From Allolobophora icterica (Eukaryota; Annelida; Clitellata; Crassiclitellata; Lumbricidae), in contig OY744609.1 in assembly GCA_963556255.1 (NCBI GenBank), positions 16,798,881 through 16,862,880 on the forward strand: DNA of 64,000 bases, written 5' to 3'. Positions 11,245 to 29,335 of this stretch are shown one piece after another. A program made the translations under genes and the position numbers. The notes beneath the pieces were generated by a model that was given only the letters and a program-made list of their open reading frames with translations, was not told where the DNA came from and searched no databases. The first letter of the stretch is position 1; each line of letters opens with the position of its first letter.

Positions 11245-11490
11245 GGTAGCCTAACTGGCAGAAAATGTATAATGGGAACTAAGCATAGCTGGCAGAAATG
11301 GTATATGAGACCTCGGTTACTGGCAGAAATAGTATACTGGGACAAAGTAATTGGCAGAAATGGTATTTGGAAACTAAGTAACTGGCAGAAATGGTATATG
11401 GGTACTAGGTAACTGGCAGAAATGGTATATGAGACCTCGGTAATTGACAGAAAATGGCATTTTGGAACTAAATGACTGGTAAAATGGTAA
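11245..11490. repeat. ~40-bp minisatellite (ACTGGCAGAAATGGTAT)
   Basis: About six imperfect tandem units, each with AACTGGCAGAAATGGTATAT followed by GGGAACTAA or GAGACCTCGGT. A related outlying unit occurs at about 10513-10570. Confidence 0.8.
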
Positions 11491-11931
11491 ATTTAAGGTA
11501 CCACATTAACTGGTTGACAGAAATGTTTATGAAAGTTTTCCCGAAATGAACGAAATATGGTAGCAATGGTAGCGCGGTAAATAGTCTACATATGAGAAAC
11601 AGTATGTGAGAGGAAGACAGATGAAAAGGGTGTGTGTGCCTCGCCCACCCGCGGAGATAATTGAGCCTAATTGCTTTCACTGTGTCACGTAATATGCACA
11701 GCTATCATGCAACAGCAAGGAGTTTGGGCTCTCGAACTCTTCAAAGCAGGAAGCGATAAAAGGGAAATGCATCCCTGTGGGAATAATGTGAACCAGTGAA
11801 TGGGAATTGGATAAGATTAGATAAGATTAGATCAGAGTAGATCAAATCAGATTAAATTCGATTAGATTAGACTGGATAGGATCAGATTGGGCTGTATGTA
11901 AATGTACATATTCACGTTTTTATATGGCCTT

Positions 11932-12095
11932 GCAATGACCCTGCTCATTTTTGAATGAATTGATCGGGTTAGATCCTTCACTATGGCCGCTCCCCGTTGA
12001 AATAGGAGCCACGCCATTTAAGGTCCCTGTGTACGGACCGTATTATCTTGAGATTTAAATCTCTGAAACACACCACCATCGGGAGGCGCTCCGCG
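11932..12095. repeat. dispersed repeat E (copy 1)
   Basis: About 160 bp shared with 36098-36262. The common landmarks are CCCTGCTCATTTTT, AATTGATCGGGT, GCCACGCCATTTAAGGTCCC and GAGATTTAAATCTCTGAAA, the last containing the palindrome GAGATTTAAATCTC. Probably a SINE or MITE; not classified. Confidence 0.7.
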
Positions 12096-12486
12096 ATCTG
12101 CATGCTCTCTTACACAGAGGGTGCAGCACTGCAGCCTACGCTCTTACAAATGTAGCCTACACTGGGCCAGTATAATTATGAGATGTATATGAGATTAAAA
12201 AAGCATTAACTGTTGATGGACCTACGTTTTGGAACTCCCTCTCCCTGCATCTGTTCGATCCGCTCAGTCGCTCATGTCATTTCATTAGGCCCTACGGTCC
12301 CTACCAACGTTAGACTTAAATTAAAACTGCTTATAATCCCCCAGTGGCCGCCTCTCTGTGTTAACAGACTGATCTTCTGGATTTTGACCTGATAACGGCT
12401 TGGTCTATATGGTCATCGGCTGATCCCTTTTGCGTTAGACACCGGCGCGATAGAAGTTATTAATTTAGAATAATAATTATTGAATT

Positions 12487-12933
12487 GTGATGAGTTGTGT
12501 TCCTGCTTGCGCTTTTAGACGGGAGCCTTGGCAGACAATGAAAATGAGAGAAGAAAGGAGCGTTATCGCTTCAATCCAATTGGTCGACAGCATTTCGCGG
12601 GGTTTCAACGAGTTGACACTAAACTTCTACGAAGGAAAGGTTAAATCTGGCATTGGGAATTCCTCGCTTATCTGGTCCTCGGGATCTCAAAGCTATCGAG
12701 CCTTGTATCATTCCAAATTACTGGCCTCTTATCCCGTATACAGGGTTTTTTCAGATAGAAATGAACTGTTATGTGGAAATCTGAATCTTAACAAGAAGGT
12801 TCGGAAAAACTCACAGCCTACAAATCTAGGCCCTTATTCAATGCTTTTTCATTCATCTAAATCGAGGCATCTTTCGCCAACCAAAAGGAAATCAATTTTT
12901 TTTCTTCCAAGCTCTGGATCTATCATCTACTGA
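12487..12933 (+). other. unrecognised open frame upstream of LINE
   Basis: An uninterrupted 148-codon frame just before the LINE fragment, in a different frame from it. I recognise no domain, and it may be part of the same decayed element or chance. Confidence 0.2.
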
Positions 12934-12946
12934 TCGATATGAAGTA

Positions 12947-13735
12947 TTGAAGTATTGTAGTATTGTCTGGGCTACTAATTATGTCCACAGACTGTACAAA
13001 TTGACCATTCTACAAAAAAGAGCAATACGAGTGATAGCAAGGATAGCCCCTAAATCCCATACTAAACAACACTTCATCAAATTTGGTATACTTGGAGTTG
13101 ATCAGATTAATATTCTACAACTATGTGAATTTATGTATAAATATACACACAACTCATTACCTAGTATCTTTAAGGGTTATTTCAACTTATCTTCCGACAT
13201 TCATGGATATCCTACCAGGCAAAGTAAATTCTACCGAAAGGTCTGTGCTCGCACCAATACCAGGAAGCTTGCCATAAGAGCCTCTGGTCCATCGGCCTGG
13301 AACAATATCCCCTTACAGATTCGACACTTGACGAATCTGTCTTCGTTTAAGAAAACCTTGAAAGCACATAATACTGAATACTTAGTTAAATATGTCTTGC
13401 TGCCCGAGTTACTATCTTGTCAATTTTAGTTAAGCTTGCATCTAGTTAAGGTTATTTTGGATTTCACCAGCTGTGCATGTCTTATTTTTTTTTCTCTACA
13501 GTGAAAAGAGGCTATAATATAAACGTTTATATTATGAGAAAGCCATTCGCTATTTGTTACTAATGTATTTATGTTACATGGGTAACCCTACTTAGTGGGC
13601 ATATAGCCCTTTTGGGTTACCATTTGTCGCCAAAACTTGCCTGCCTTTTTGTGTACACTGATTTTTGTTTTTTTGTTTTTTTGTTTTTGGTTACAATAAA
13701 TCTTTTGATTGATTGATTGATTGATTGAAATGAGC
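12947..13735 (+). mobile_element. non-LTR retrotransposon 3' end (CR1/jockey-like RT C-terminus)
   Basis: An open frame at 12947-13429 reads LTILQKRAIRVIARI, LCEFMYKYTHNSLP, then GPSAWNNIPLQIR. This is the thumb and C-terminal region seen at the end of many CR1/jockey-group ORF2 proteins. A 3' UTR of about 280 bp follows, with AATAAA near 13695 and a (TTGA)n tail at 13704-13730. The element is 5'-truncated, as usual for LINEs. Confidence 0.8.
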
Positions 13736-15050
13736 ATCGTTGCAGTTCAAAGTCTTGCAACAGGGACGTAGAAATTGAAAGGCCACATCCAATTTCAAAA
13801 GCTTCTCACATACATAGCATGATAACTGATCAACCTATCCCATCAAGACCCTTTCAAAGTGCCCAGAAACTTGACGATCAGCCATTTACGAACGAATATC
13901 ATTGTTCAGTCGACAAAGGAACAAAATTTAGCGTTTTAGTTCGTTCAATTGAGCTAAACATTGAACATCTCGTTGGACAAAATCCACACAATTATCATCC
14001 AAGACCAATGATATCCACTGAACCAGCTTATCCAGTTACTTTGATTTTAAATGTTCGCGTGATACTCTCATGTCTCATTCTTCAGAAGACAAAGTAGGTT
14101 ATAAGCTAAAAAATTTCTGTTAAAGAACCATCCAAACGTCCAAATAATGAGGAAATTCCACAGTTGCGCCAACCATTGGGCACGCCTCGTGTAAACGTAA
14201 ACAATCTTGGATTTTAGAAAACCAGCTTTGAAACGACTCGCCCAAACGAATCTGGTGCTGGAAACCACCTCAAATCAGCAATAAACTTGCTAAAAATGAT
14301 TGTGAATTCTTGGAATTGAAGTCAACTTCAACCCTTTCGAAATCTTCTGAAGACGGAGAGAAATTGTTAAATTTTAATATCTCAACAGCAAGGAGTTTGG
14401 GCTCTCGAACTCTTCGACTTCAGACCCCGCTTTTACTAATAAGGTAGAGACGGAGACGTTGCCAAACACTAACTTGAAACCATACTCGAGTGAAGCCGTA
14501 ACTGAAAAATATCCCACGAATCTTGCCATCGCGTCAAAACATGGAGCTGATTTTGGGCTGGAAAAACATAAACCTTATGAGGCAAAACTCGCACTCAAAA
14601 CCTCATCACCTCCTCTGTCCAGTTTTCAGCAAGGCGATCGTGCATTTGAGAAATAATCTGTAAAGGCCAAACTTGACCAAGTTCACTTTGGCTTCAGTAG
14701 AACACTGCCTTCAAGTTCTAAAATCCTTCAAAGTGACAATCTAAACCTCCGATGTCGAAATTTTACCAAGACGACTTTGTATTATTTTGACAAACATCCA
14801 TCTCCAAGTATAGAATTTCATCGTTGTAGCACTGGATTTGGGAAACCAATACCTCCCATGTCGAAATTTTACAAAGTCAATTCGGACTTCGAAAGACATC
14901 CATCCTCCTCTGCCAATCCTCCTGAGTCCTTTCTCACGGTCTCGAGAACCTGGCGTGACCTCTCGGTCACCTCCTTCAGGCCTTGTCTCAGCATCCGGAA
15001 GTAGCATCGCATTAATCAGAGGATCATCTTTCGATACAGAATTCCTCTTC
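13736..15050 (+). other. region upstream of the channel gene; degenerate repeated coding-like DNA
   Basis: Contains three open stretches in shifting frames (13819-14097, 14459-14656, 14777-15004), rich in Ser, Pro and Lys. A motif ATGTCGAAATTTTAC recurs at 14750 and 14858. The sequence may be a long, frameshifted intracellular N-terminal extension of the channel gene, or its 5' leader. The frame of channel exon 1 stays open upstream to an ATG at 14838. Confidence 0.3.
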
Positions 15051-20567
<5,517 letters not shown>

Positions 20568-20624
20568 ACCGGACAATGACATTCGTAAAGTAGGTCTACT
20601 GTAACGTAAGACAGCGGTTATCAA

Positions 20625-20885
20625 AGCGTGGTCTGCGGAACTCCTGTGGTCCACGATCGCGAACCATGCAGGACTTTGCAGGTGATCCGCAACGGGGAGT
20701 TACCTAATATTTCCACAACGTCCTTCTTTGTAGGGCCTACACAGCATACCTGCCAGCATTGCCAGAGGCATTAAATTGGACCCTCATGAGCTCCATACGA
20801 GCCCCAAATGGGAATATGTACTCCATGTTGGCATGCTGGCAGGGATAACACTGTGTAGGCCCCTAATCATAATTCGGTACCGTTA
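20625..20885. repeat. dispersed repeat D (copy 1)
   Basis: Shared with 28245-28632. Landmarks are TGGTCCACGATCGCGAACC, CAATATTTCCACAACG or its TAATATTT variant, CCAGAGGCATTAAATTGGA and GGCATGCTGGCAGGGATAAC. Copy 2 carries about 150 bp of extra DNA in the middle. Unclassified. Confidence 0.75.
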
Positions 20886-20891
20886 AACGGG

Positions 20892-20917
20892 GTACTCGAC
20901 GTCTTTGTGTACAATTT
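20892..20917 (+). repeat. 26-bp copy of channel exon 8
   Basis: GTACTCGACGTCTTTGTGTA and the next six bases repeat, without mismatch, 20472-20497 inside the TM2 exon, about 400 bp downstream of it. It sits at the junction where repeat D ends. Confidence 0.8.
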
Positions 20918-21642
20918 TGGCCTGCTGGGTGACTTTGGCCCAAATTGAAAAATTAGATTGTAACCTTCTGGCCTTCCGTAGTTATCACGTGATTTCGACT
21001 TGATTTACGAATAACAGTCGGTAAACATGTAGCGCATAATTATTCCTAACAAAATTTGGTTGATTTCATTGTAAAATTTGTTGAAATTTTCCCGAAATGT
21101 TTGTAAGCCTAAAAAAGTCAAACTTTGAAGATGTGCAAACTTATTTTTCTGTGAGAAAGACCGTTAATAATACAGTGGGTGATAATAGCACTTTTCAATG
21201 TACATTGTAGTGGCATGTGTATGGCGCACCGTTTGCTCCACGATGTCACCAATAAGTACTTTATAAATGCAAGCAAAGTTTTTGGGGTGACTTTGACCCA
21301 CGTTTTAAAGTACGGTACTCCTGGGGATATTTATGTGGCAAGAAAACACGAACATGCCTATGGTGTGGCAACTCTTCATAAACATCGTATATCCACTTTT
21401 GGCCTATATTAGACTGTTAGTGTCATTCGACGTGTTAAAACATCCTTCATGTCCAGCAAAAAACCCTATATCCATAGCGAATAGGAATACAGAGTTATAT
21501 CACATGACGCAAATTATCCTATCAGACCAAGGCTCGGATTGCGCCTTGCAAAATATCGTACATCCAAATAGTCATTGCTGAGACCAATCGTACGGCTAAC
21601 ACGCGCTATCTTTTAACGATTAAAAGCTAGCTTAGTTAAATA

Positions 21643-24252
21643 ATGGCGTACAATTTCAGACCGAACAGAAAGAAGACGTTTAAAGGAGAGGAAGTATTGT
21701 CGCTAATTGGTGAGTAAGACTATTATTTGACAATATTTAGCATTGTAAATTTGTTTTTAAAAAATGTTGGTTGGGCGATGGGCGATGATACAAGTATTTT
21801 GATAACAGTTATTATACTGCAGCCAACTGTCGCACAGGATAATAAAGTAATTTTGCCACAGGAAAATGAGGCTGTGAACATGTTATTTTTAGATAAATTG
21901 CAGGCAGACTATAATTTTTGGGCGTTTAGTGTTGACGAGGGGACGGGGTGGTAAGTCACAGTAAACGAGATCGACGACTGTACACTGTCAAGACATTACA
22001 GTGGTAGCTTAATGAAAAGAAATCAATATTACTATTAAATACTATATAATTAATTATAATAATGACGTGAATTTCATGACTATCTTGTTGTAGCTGATAT
22101 GTCGAGCAGTGACGATCAAGGTTCCTCATCCGAAGACAGTGACCCAGCTGATGCTTCGTGGCTTCCGAATGGTGATCTACTGCCTGTTGTCGATGCTTTA
22201 ATTGAGCCAATGTTCGCAGACGGTCAACCGGCTTCTCTACTGCCTGTTGTCGATGCTTCAATTGAGCCAATGTTCATAGACGGTCAACCGGCTTCTCTAC
22301 TGCCTGTTGTCGATGCTTCAATTGAGCCAATGTTCATAGACGGTCAACCGGCTTCTCTACTGCCTGTTGTCGATGCTTCAATTGAGCCAATAGACGGTCA
22401 ACCGGCTTCTCTACTGCCTGTTGTCGATGCTTCAATTGAGCCAATGTTCATAGACGGTCAACCGGCTTCTCTACTGCCTGTTGTCGATGCTTCAATTGAG
22501 CCAATAGACGGTCAACCGGCTTCTCTACTGCCTGTTGTCGATGCTACTGCACCCAGTCTTGTTGCTTGTGTTGCGGATCAAAATAATTACAATATTATTG
22601 ATGAACGTTCCCTATCAATGTCGAGAAAAATTGCTAAAAAAGGGCAGGGTAACCCTCACAAATGGAAGCGAAATATTGCAGCCAACAAGAGATTGCATGG
22701 GGACAAAAGGCAAATGAAGCCAATAAACTGTAAATGCTGTCGTAGTAAAATGTCCGATGAAAACCGCAAAGAAGTTTTTGATGATTATTGGCAGGTTACC
22801 TGGGAAAGAAAGAGAGATTTTGTAATTTCCCACACAGAGACATGCAATGCTTCTCGTAAGAGAACGCAGAATGTTGTAAGTCGCCGGGGGAAAACCATTA
22901 AGTATTATCTTCCAGTTGTTGGAAAGAAAATCCAAGTATGTAAGCAGTTCTTTTTAGGCACCCTATGTGTTGGCGAGATGTTTGTCCGGCTGGCAGTACG
23001 TAAAGCCAACAATTCTGGAACAATTTTTTCTTCTCCACATGGTCATTCGAAGCGAGTTCCCCCAAATGCTACACCGCCTGCTGATCGCTTATACATTACA
23101 AGCTTTATAGAGAAGTTTCCAACAATTCCTTCACATTATTGCAGGAAAGACTCCAAACTCCTTTATCTGGAACCAGGCCTTAGTGTAGCCAAAATGTATG
23201 ATCTTTATAAAGAAGAGTGTAATGTAGCTAAGCGTAAACCATGTTCTAAGAAAGTCTTCACTTGCATTTTCAAAACTTTGAACCGTTCTTTTTTCCATCC
23301 CCGTAAAGATCAATGTGACTTCTGCATTTCATATAAAGATAAGGTGGTAAATCAAGCTGATTATGATAGTCATGTAGAAGACAAAGAACGCGCTAGAATG
23401 TGCAAAGATGTAGATAAGATGCTGGGCAAGTCGCACCGTGATACAATGCGAGTGATTACAGTAGATCTGCAGCAAGTTTTGCTCTGCCCCAAAACATTCG
23501 CATCCGCAGTTTACTATAAACGGAAGCTGGCTTTACATAATTTCACTACATATGATGTTGCAAGTGGGGATGGCTCATGTAATGTTTGGCATGAAGGTGA
23601 AGGTGCCTTAGATGCCGAAGAGTTTGCAAGCCTAATAGTTCATTACCTAAGGAACGTTCCAGAGACGGTCGAATCCGTGATTATATGGTCAGATGGCTGC
23701 GCATATCAAAATAGAAACGCCGTTCTTGCTTCTGCAATATTTCATTTTTTGTGCAGTGGTGAAAAGGCAAATCTGAAAGAGGTGCATCAAAAGTATTTAT
23801 GCAGAGGACACACTCAGATGGAGGTTGATGCAATGCATTCCTCAATAGAAACAGCAAGTTGTAAAATTGAATTGTTTACTCCGCAAGATTGGATGGCAGT
23901 CATGAAGGCTGCTAGAAGAAGGAAACCTTTCATTGTCAATTCAATTGATCATACATTTTGGAAGACATTTCCAAACCCAATACCATCAATTAGACCTGGA
24001 AAAAGGGTAGGGGACCCCTGTGTTACTGATATTAAACACTTACTGTTTACTCAGGACGGTATTTTTTACAGCCTTACTCATGCAACCCCTGTACAACCGT
24101 TACAAGTACGTGGGCTTGACAAAATGATGCCACCAGTTCAGAAGTACTCTAAAAAGTTGACTATCCCTAAACCTAAACTGGCTGATTTGAAAGAACTTTG
24201 CAAAACTGTAATCCCACAAGCTCACCACAACTTCTTTGAGCAACTTATTTAA
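21643..24252 (+). CDS. DDE/RNase H-like transposase-type protein, DUF7869-like, 741 aa
   Basis: Exon 1 is 21643-21709 (MAYNFRPNRKKTFKGEEVLS, donor G|GTGAGT). Exon 2 is 22094-24252 (acceptor TTGTTGTAG); phase 1 joins in frame as Ala-Asp-Met. Numbered from the internal Met at 22099 (add 24 for the full protein): acidic/Ser start; residues about 28-150 a 20-residue tandem repeat LLPVVDASIEPMFIDGQPAS; a basic Cys-rich stretch near 205-255; zinc-type HPRKDQC406DFC409; then D456 (VDLQQVL), D532 (WSDGCAYQNRN) and D577/E584 (GHTQMEVDAMHSSIE), the spacing of an RNase H-fold acidic triad. I associate this architecture with the invertebrate multi-copy DUF7869-type proteins; the link to transposition is inferred from the acidic triad and the flanking inverted repeats. 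Without database access the family name is tentative; a domesticated host gene is less likely. Confidence 0.75.
22180..22545 (+). repeat. in-frame 60/51-bp tandem repeat in transposase gene
   Basis: Six full units plus a partial one, each starting CTACTGCCTGTTGTCGATGC. Units 4 and 6 lack nine bases (Met-Phe-Ile), leaving 51 bp, so the frame is kept. Units 2-6 are almost identical at the nucleotide level, showing recent expansion by slippage or unequal exchange. Confidence 0.95.
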
Positions 24253-24810
24253 TAAAACAGTTGGGAATGAACTATATGATAATTTGCACTAGCACGTAAA
24301 ATGCATAAATGTCCGGGAAAATATCGTATAAACCAAAATTTGATATAATTCACAGTGTGATGTGAATTATTTAATTTGCAGTTTTAATTTAGACTTCTGA
24401 TATGTTTCTGAATGATGCTATGTAATATTTTGCATATGTATTAATAAATTTAAAAAATAAACAGTTTTTTGTGTTTATCTCAGAATTAACTTTTATGGAC
24501 ATACGATGTTTATGAAGAGTTGCCACGGTCACTCTGGTAAACTGGCACATTCGCAGTGACCGGCAACCAGGATTTTTCACGCGTTGACCTTTATTTCAGA
24601 GGCAGGGTTTAGGCCTACGAGGGTTAGGAAGGTGTTTGCAGATGTTACATTGCTAGACTTAATTAGGGAAAAATTACCGATGAGCTTTTCTTAGTTGTCC
24701 AGTCTTAGATGAACTATTATTTGTCGCTGTTCTTAAAATTACTAAACATGGAATATTTACCATGAGTTTTTATTTACTACTACCACATCCACTGCTACTA
24801 ATCCTATCAT

Positions 24811-25106
<296 letters not shown>

Positions 25107-25130
25107 GCGTCCCTTAATGCGAATAGAAGA

Positions 25131-25190
25131 GTAAGTAAGTAAGTATTTTCTTTATTGAGAAGCACTAGCAAACGCACAGCGCTGTACATG
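25131..25190 (-). mobile_element. retroelement 3' tail (family F)
   Basis: On the minus strand: AGCGCTGTGCGTTTGCTAGTGC, TTCTCAATAAAGAAAAT, then (ACTT)n. The same tail appears at 29262 and, diverged, at 10684. Confidence 0.65.
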
Positions 25191-25269
25191 GTAAACATAG
25201 TACAGTCGAAAAATTAAACAATATTACCAATTATTTAAAAAGAGAAGTTACAGCGCCATGTGTCATTAC

Positions 25270-25802
25270 TAGGGACAGTAGAAAATCACGAAAACACGGC
25301 AAACACGGAAGCCGTGTTTTTCGGCATTTGCCGTGTTTTCCGTGATTTTTGACATTTGCCGTGTTTTCGTAAAAAATGCCGTGTTTGTTGCAATTTTTTT
25401 TGGTTGTGGCAGTTTAAAGTTTTGCACAGTCGAAAGTATTTGAGCTTGCTAGTCGATATCTGTCAGTTCCTGGCAATTCTGTTGAGGCAGAACGGAGCGT
25501 TAGTCAATACACACTGGTGAATGCACCTCAGCGTCAAAATTTGACAGATGACAATTTAGCGCTTCATGTTGTGATGGTATTCAATACTCGCAGCTAAACT
25601 GTTACAGCAAGGAACCAATGACTGACAAATGGTTGACAATTGTCAATTTGTCAACGAACAATGAATATGAAAGATAAACATATAATGTGTTACAAGAAAA
25701 CTGTGAAATTTTGATGCCGTGTTTTTGCCGTGTTTTTCGCGATTTTTTTAAAAGTATGCCGTGTTTTTGGCATTTTTTTACCGTGATTTTCTACTGTCCC
25801 TA
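25270..25802 (+). mobile_element. hAT deletion derivative with C-terminal transposase remnant
   Basis: Ends TAGGGACAGTAGAAAATCAC and its inverted partner, with a perfect 8-bp target duplication GTCATTAC at 25262-25269 and 25803-25810. Subterminal repeats of GCCGTGTTTT crowd both sides, probable transposase-binding sites. The centre at 25433-25597 still encodes the last part of a hAT transposase, ending in TAA. The 5' three-quarters of the gene is gone. Confidence 0.92.
25433..25597 (+). pseudogene. hAT transposase C-terminal dimerisation domain fragment
   Basis: An open frame reading FELASRYLSVPGNSVEAERS and then QRQNLTDDNLALHVV before TAA. The LAxRYLSxPxxSVxAER block is the hallmark of the hATC dimerisation domain. 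No start and no catalytic domain remain, so it cannot act alone. Confidence 0.85.
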
Positions 25803-25994
25803 GTCATTACTGGTCACTGCAGCCAGTATCAGTAATAAGGGCGCTTGGTATACCTTTGGCCTATTACCTGATTCACTTTTCTTGCTCTGTGTTTCTCGCC
25901 TTTCCGTTAATTCAGGTTTTCTCATTACATCACATCTGACTTGCTCATCCCTTGCTTTGACTAGACTGTTTTCAAATACTTGAATTGCTGCTGC

Positions 25995-27180
<1,186 letters not shown>

Positions 27181-27245
27181 TATTACTACTACACTACTAC
27201 TACTGCTGCTGCTACCACATCTACCAGTACCACTACTAATCCTAT

Positions 27246-27894
27246 CATTATTATACTACTACTATAACACCACCACCACCACTCTAGATCTGGCATAGCC
27301 TCTATAGATCCGGCATAACATCTCGATCTAGCATGGCCTCTAGATCAACGCATGCTTTTCGTTTTTTGCACTCTCTTCTAAATCAGACGAAGGTAGATCT
27401 GGCCACCGAGTGCGCCCTTGAATAATATGCGGCCGAAACACACGTTTGTCTGGCAATTGAAACACGACGTCACCGACTGTGGCCTTATTCACAGTAATTC
27501 CTTTATTAAGGAGATTTCGAACCCCCACCTAGAAACTAGTTCAATTTTACTCTCACTGTGTGGGAGAGAAGGGAAAATCACGGTGAAAAACGAGACTTGA
27601 AAATATCATAGTAGTAATAGCATACGTTATGTCAGATCCAGAGGATTTGCCAGATCGAAGGGGTGTTCATCATAGTTTTTGCCACACAGGATCGACCAGT
27701 AGCCACATATTATGTAACAACTTCTGATGCCGTGATTCTACGAGAGTGTACAGCAGCGGAATGTCTCAGAAGATTTGTCTCTGAACGCTGGACTCTGTCG
27801 GACGTGCGGCTCTGCCAAGAATTAGCCCATGCCATGGCCTCGTCCACGATATAGACATTTATAAATACTGTGTGAACGACTGCGCTGCTGGGCT
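27246..27894. other. no gene seen
   Basis: Only short frames, including one of 63 codons at 27663-27854 with no recognised domain. An ACT-rich tract lies just upstream at 27180-27245. Confidence 0.35.
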
Positions 27895-28108
<214 letters not shown>

Positions 28109-28212
28109 CTTCTTTGTTGATTCAAACTGACAAACGCAGTAAGATTACATTGAAACATGACGGTACAATCAAATCTTAACTAAACACACGGTTTGGCAGC
28201 CATGCAAGGCGC

Positions 28213-28632
28213 CCGCCCTAGAGAGGGTTACGGGTATCGAACCGCGAATCTGGGGAACTCCTTTGGTCCACGATCGCGAACCATGCAGGACTTTGCAGAT
28301 GGTCCGCGACGGGGAGTTAACCAATATTTCCACAACGTCCTTCTTTGTAAGGCATTGCCAGAGGCATTAAATTGGATCCACAATCCACATGAGCTCTATA
28401 CGAGCCCCAAATGGGAATATGTACTCCATGTTGGCCAGTATGAAAATTGTAGAAAAAAGACTGGGGGGTTAGACCTTGATTCATGTGGAGTTTGGGTGTG
28501 CAATGAAGACTTTACTATGGGGCCCTAAGAAAGACTAGGGGGTTGAACCCCCCAAACCCCGACAATTCTCACCCTGATGTTGGCATGCTGGCAGGGATAA
28601 CACGGTGTAGGCCCCTAATCATAATTCGGTAC
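28213..28632. repeat. dispersed repeat D (copy 2) with SINE C end attached
   Basis: 28213-28250 matches the end of SINE C (CCCTAGAGAGGG...GGTATCGAACC). From 28245 to 28632 it matches repeat D at 20625-20885, with an extra stretch at about 28432-28578. Confidence 0.7.
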
Positions 28633-28769
28633 ACTATCTGTGACTATCAACATGCCCTTGAACATTTGATAGGACCTGCATAGGTCCTGTTAATAGATCC
28701 CACACGGGACATGAGTCCCATAAAAAGCATTCTAATCTAGAGTAAGTTCCATCTAGCCTGTCTGGTTCT

Positions 28770-28835
28770 AAAACTATAACTATTCAATGGTTATAGTGAC
28801 GTCATCGTTCCTGTCATAATGAAACGATTTTCTTT
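28770..28835. repeat. short dispersed repeat with CRE palindrome
   Basis: AACTATTCAATGGT, GTGACGTCATCGTTCCTGTC, then ATAATGAAACGATTTTC. The same block recurs at 29331-29400 and, diverged, at 19645-19705. It contains TGACGTCA, the consensus CREB/ATF site. Confidence 0.6.
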
Positions 28836-29261
28836 GGTACTAACAGGGACACGTTTGCAGAAAACGGGCCTTAGGCGCTAACATTTTTGGGGGCCCTTCT
28901 AAACTTGTAGAATGAGAGTCTTCGACTCTGGTGGCGTTTAGCCTATCATCTGTAAAAACCAACGAAGTTCAACAAGAAGCCGTTTTTTGAGTGTTATTGA
29001 CATAGGCGTAGACTCTGGGGGGCAGCCGGGGCGCGTGCCCCCAATAATTGAGGTGGAGTGTACACCCAATGCAACAAGTGTAGAATGAATAACCAAATCC
29101 TCCCATCCCCAATATTTTGGACAAGTTTACGCCTGTGGTTATTGACACTGTAACTAGTTATCAAAATGTTACTGTTATTTTTTATAATTGAAAATAATAT
29201 TTTCATTCGTTTGAGGCCCTCCGAGATTTGGGCGCCCTATAGGCGCACGCCTAGTGCGCCT

Positions 29262-29335
29262 TTGCGCTGTGCGTTTGCTAGCGCTTCTTAATAAAGAATA
29301 TATACTTACTTGCTTACTTACTTACTAACAATATA
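29262..29335 (+). mobile_element. retroelement 3' tail (family F)
   Basis: GCGCTGTGCGTTTGCTAGCG, CTTCTTAATAAAGAATATA, then a (CTTA)n run. Partner of the tails at 25131 and 10684. Confidence 0.65.

Larger units (their letters stand above)
21365..24526 (+). mobile_element. DNA transposon with 31-bp inverted repeats and intact gene
   Basis: The ends at 21365-21395 (GTGGCAACTCTTCATAAACA...) and 24496-24526 are inverted repeats with one mismatch in 31. GGT directly flanks both outer edges (21362-21364, 24527-24529), consistent with a 3-bp target duplication, though three bases are weak evidence. Inside is one two-exon transposase-like gene, with polyadenylation signals AATAAA at 24251, 24443 and 24456. 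The open frame is uninterrupted, so insertion may be recent. The superfamily is uncertain. Confidence 0.75.

Noticed and set aside
20877..21318. Possible small inverted-repeat element (GGTACCGTTAAACG ... GTTTTAAAGTACGGTAC)
   Set aside because: The ends match only loosely, with an insertion, and no target duplication is visible.
21727..21954. Possible extra exon of the transposase gene (ends at GTAAGT)
   Set aside because: It cannot be joined to exon 1 and exon 2 in matching phase with any AG I tried; treated as intron.
25270..25802. Tandem GCCGTGTTTT motifs as a CRISPR-like array
   Set aside because: The genome is eukaryotic, spacing is irregular, and the motifs are subterminal repeats of a hAT element.
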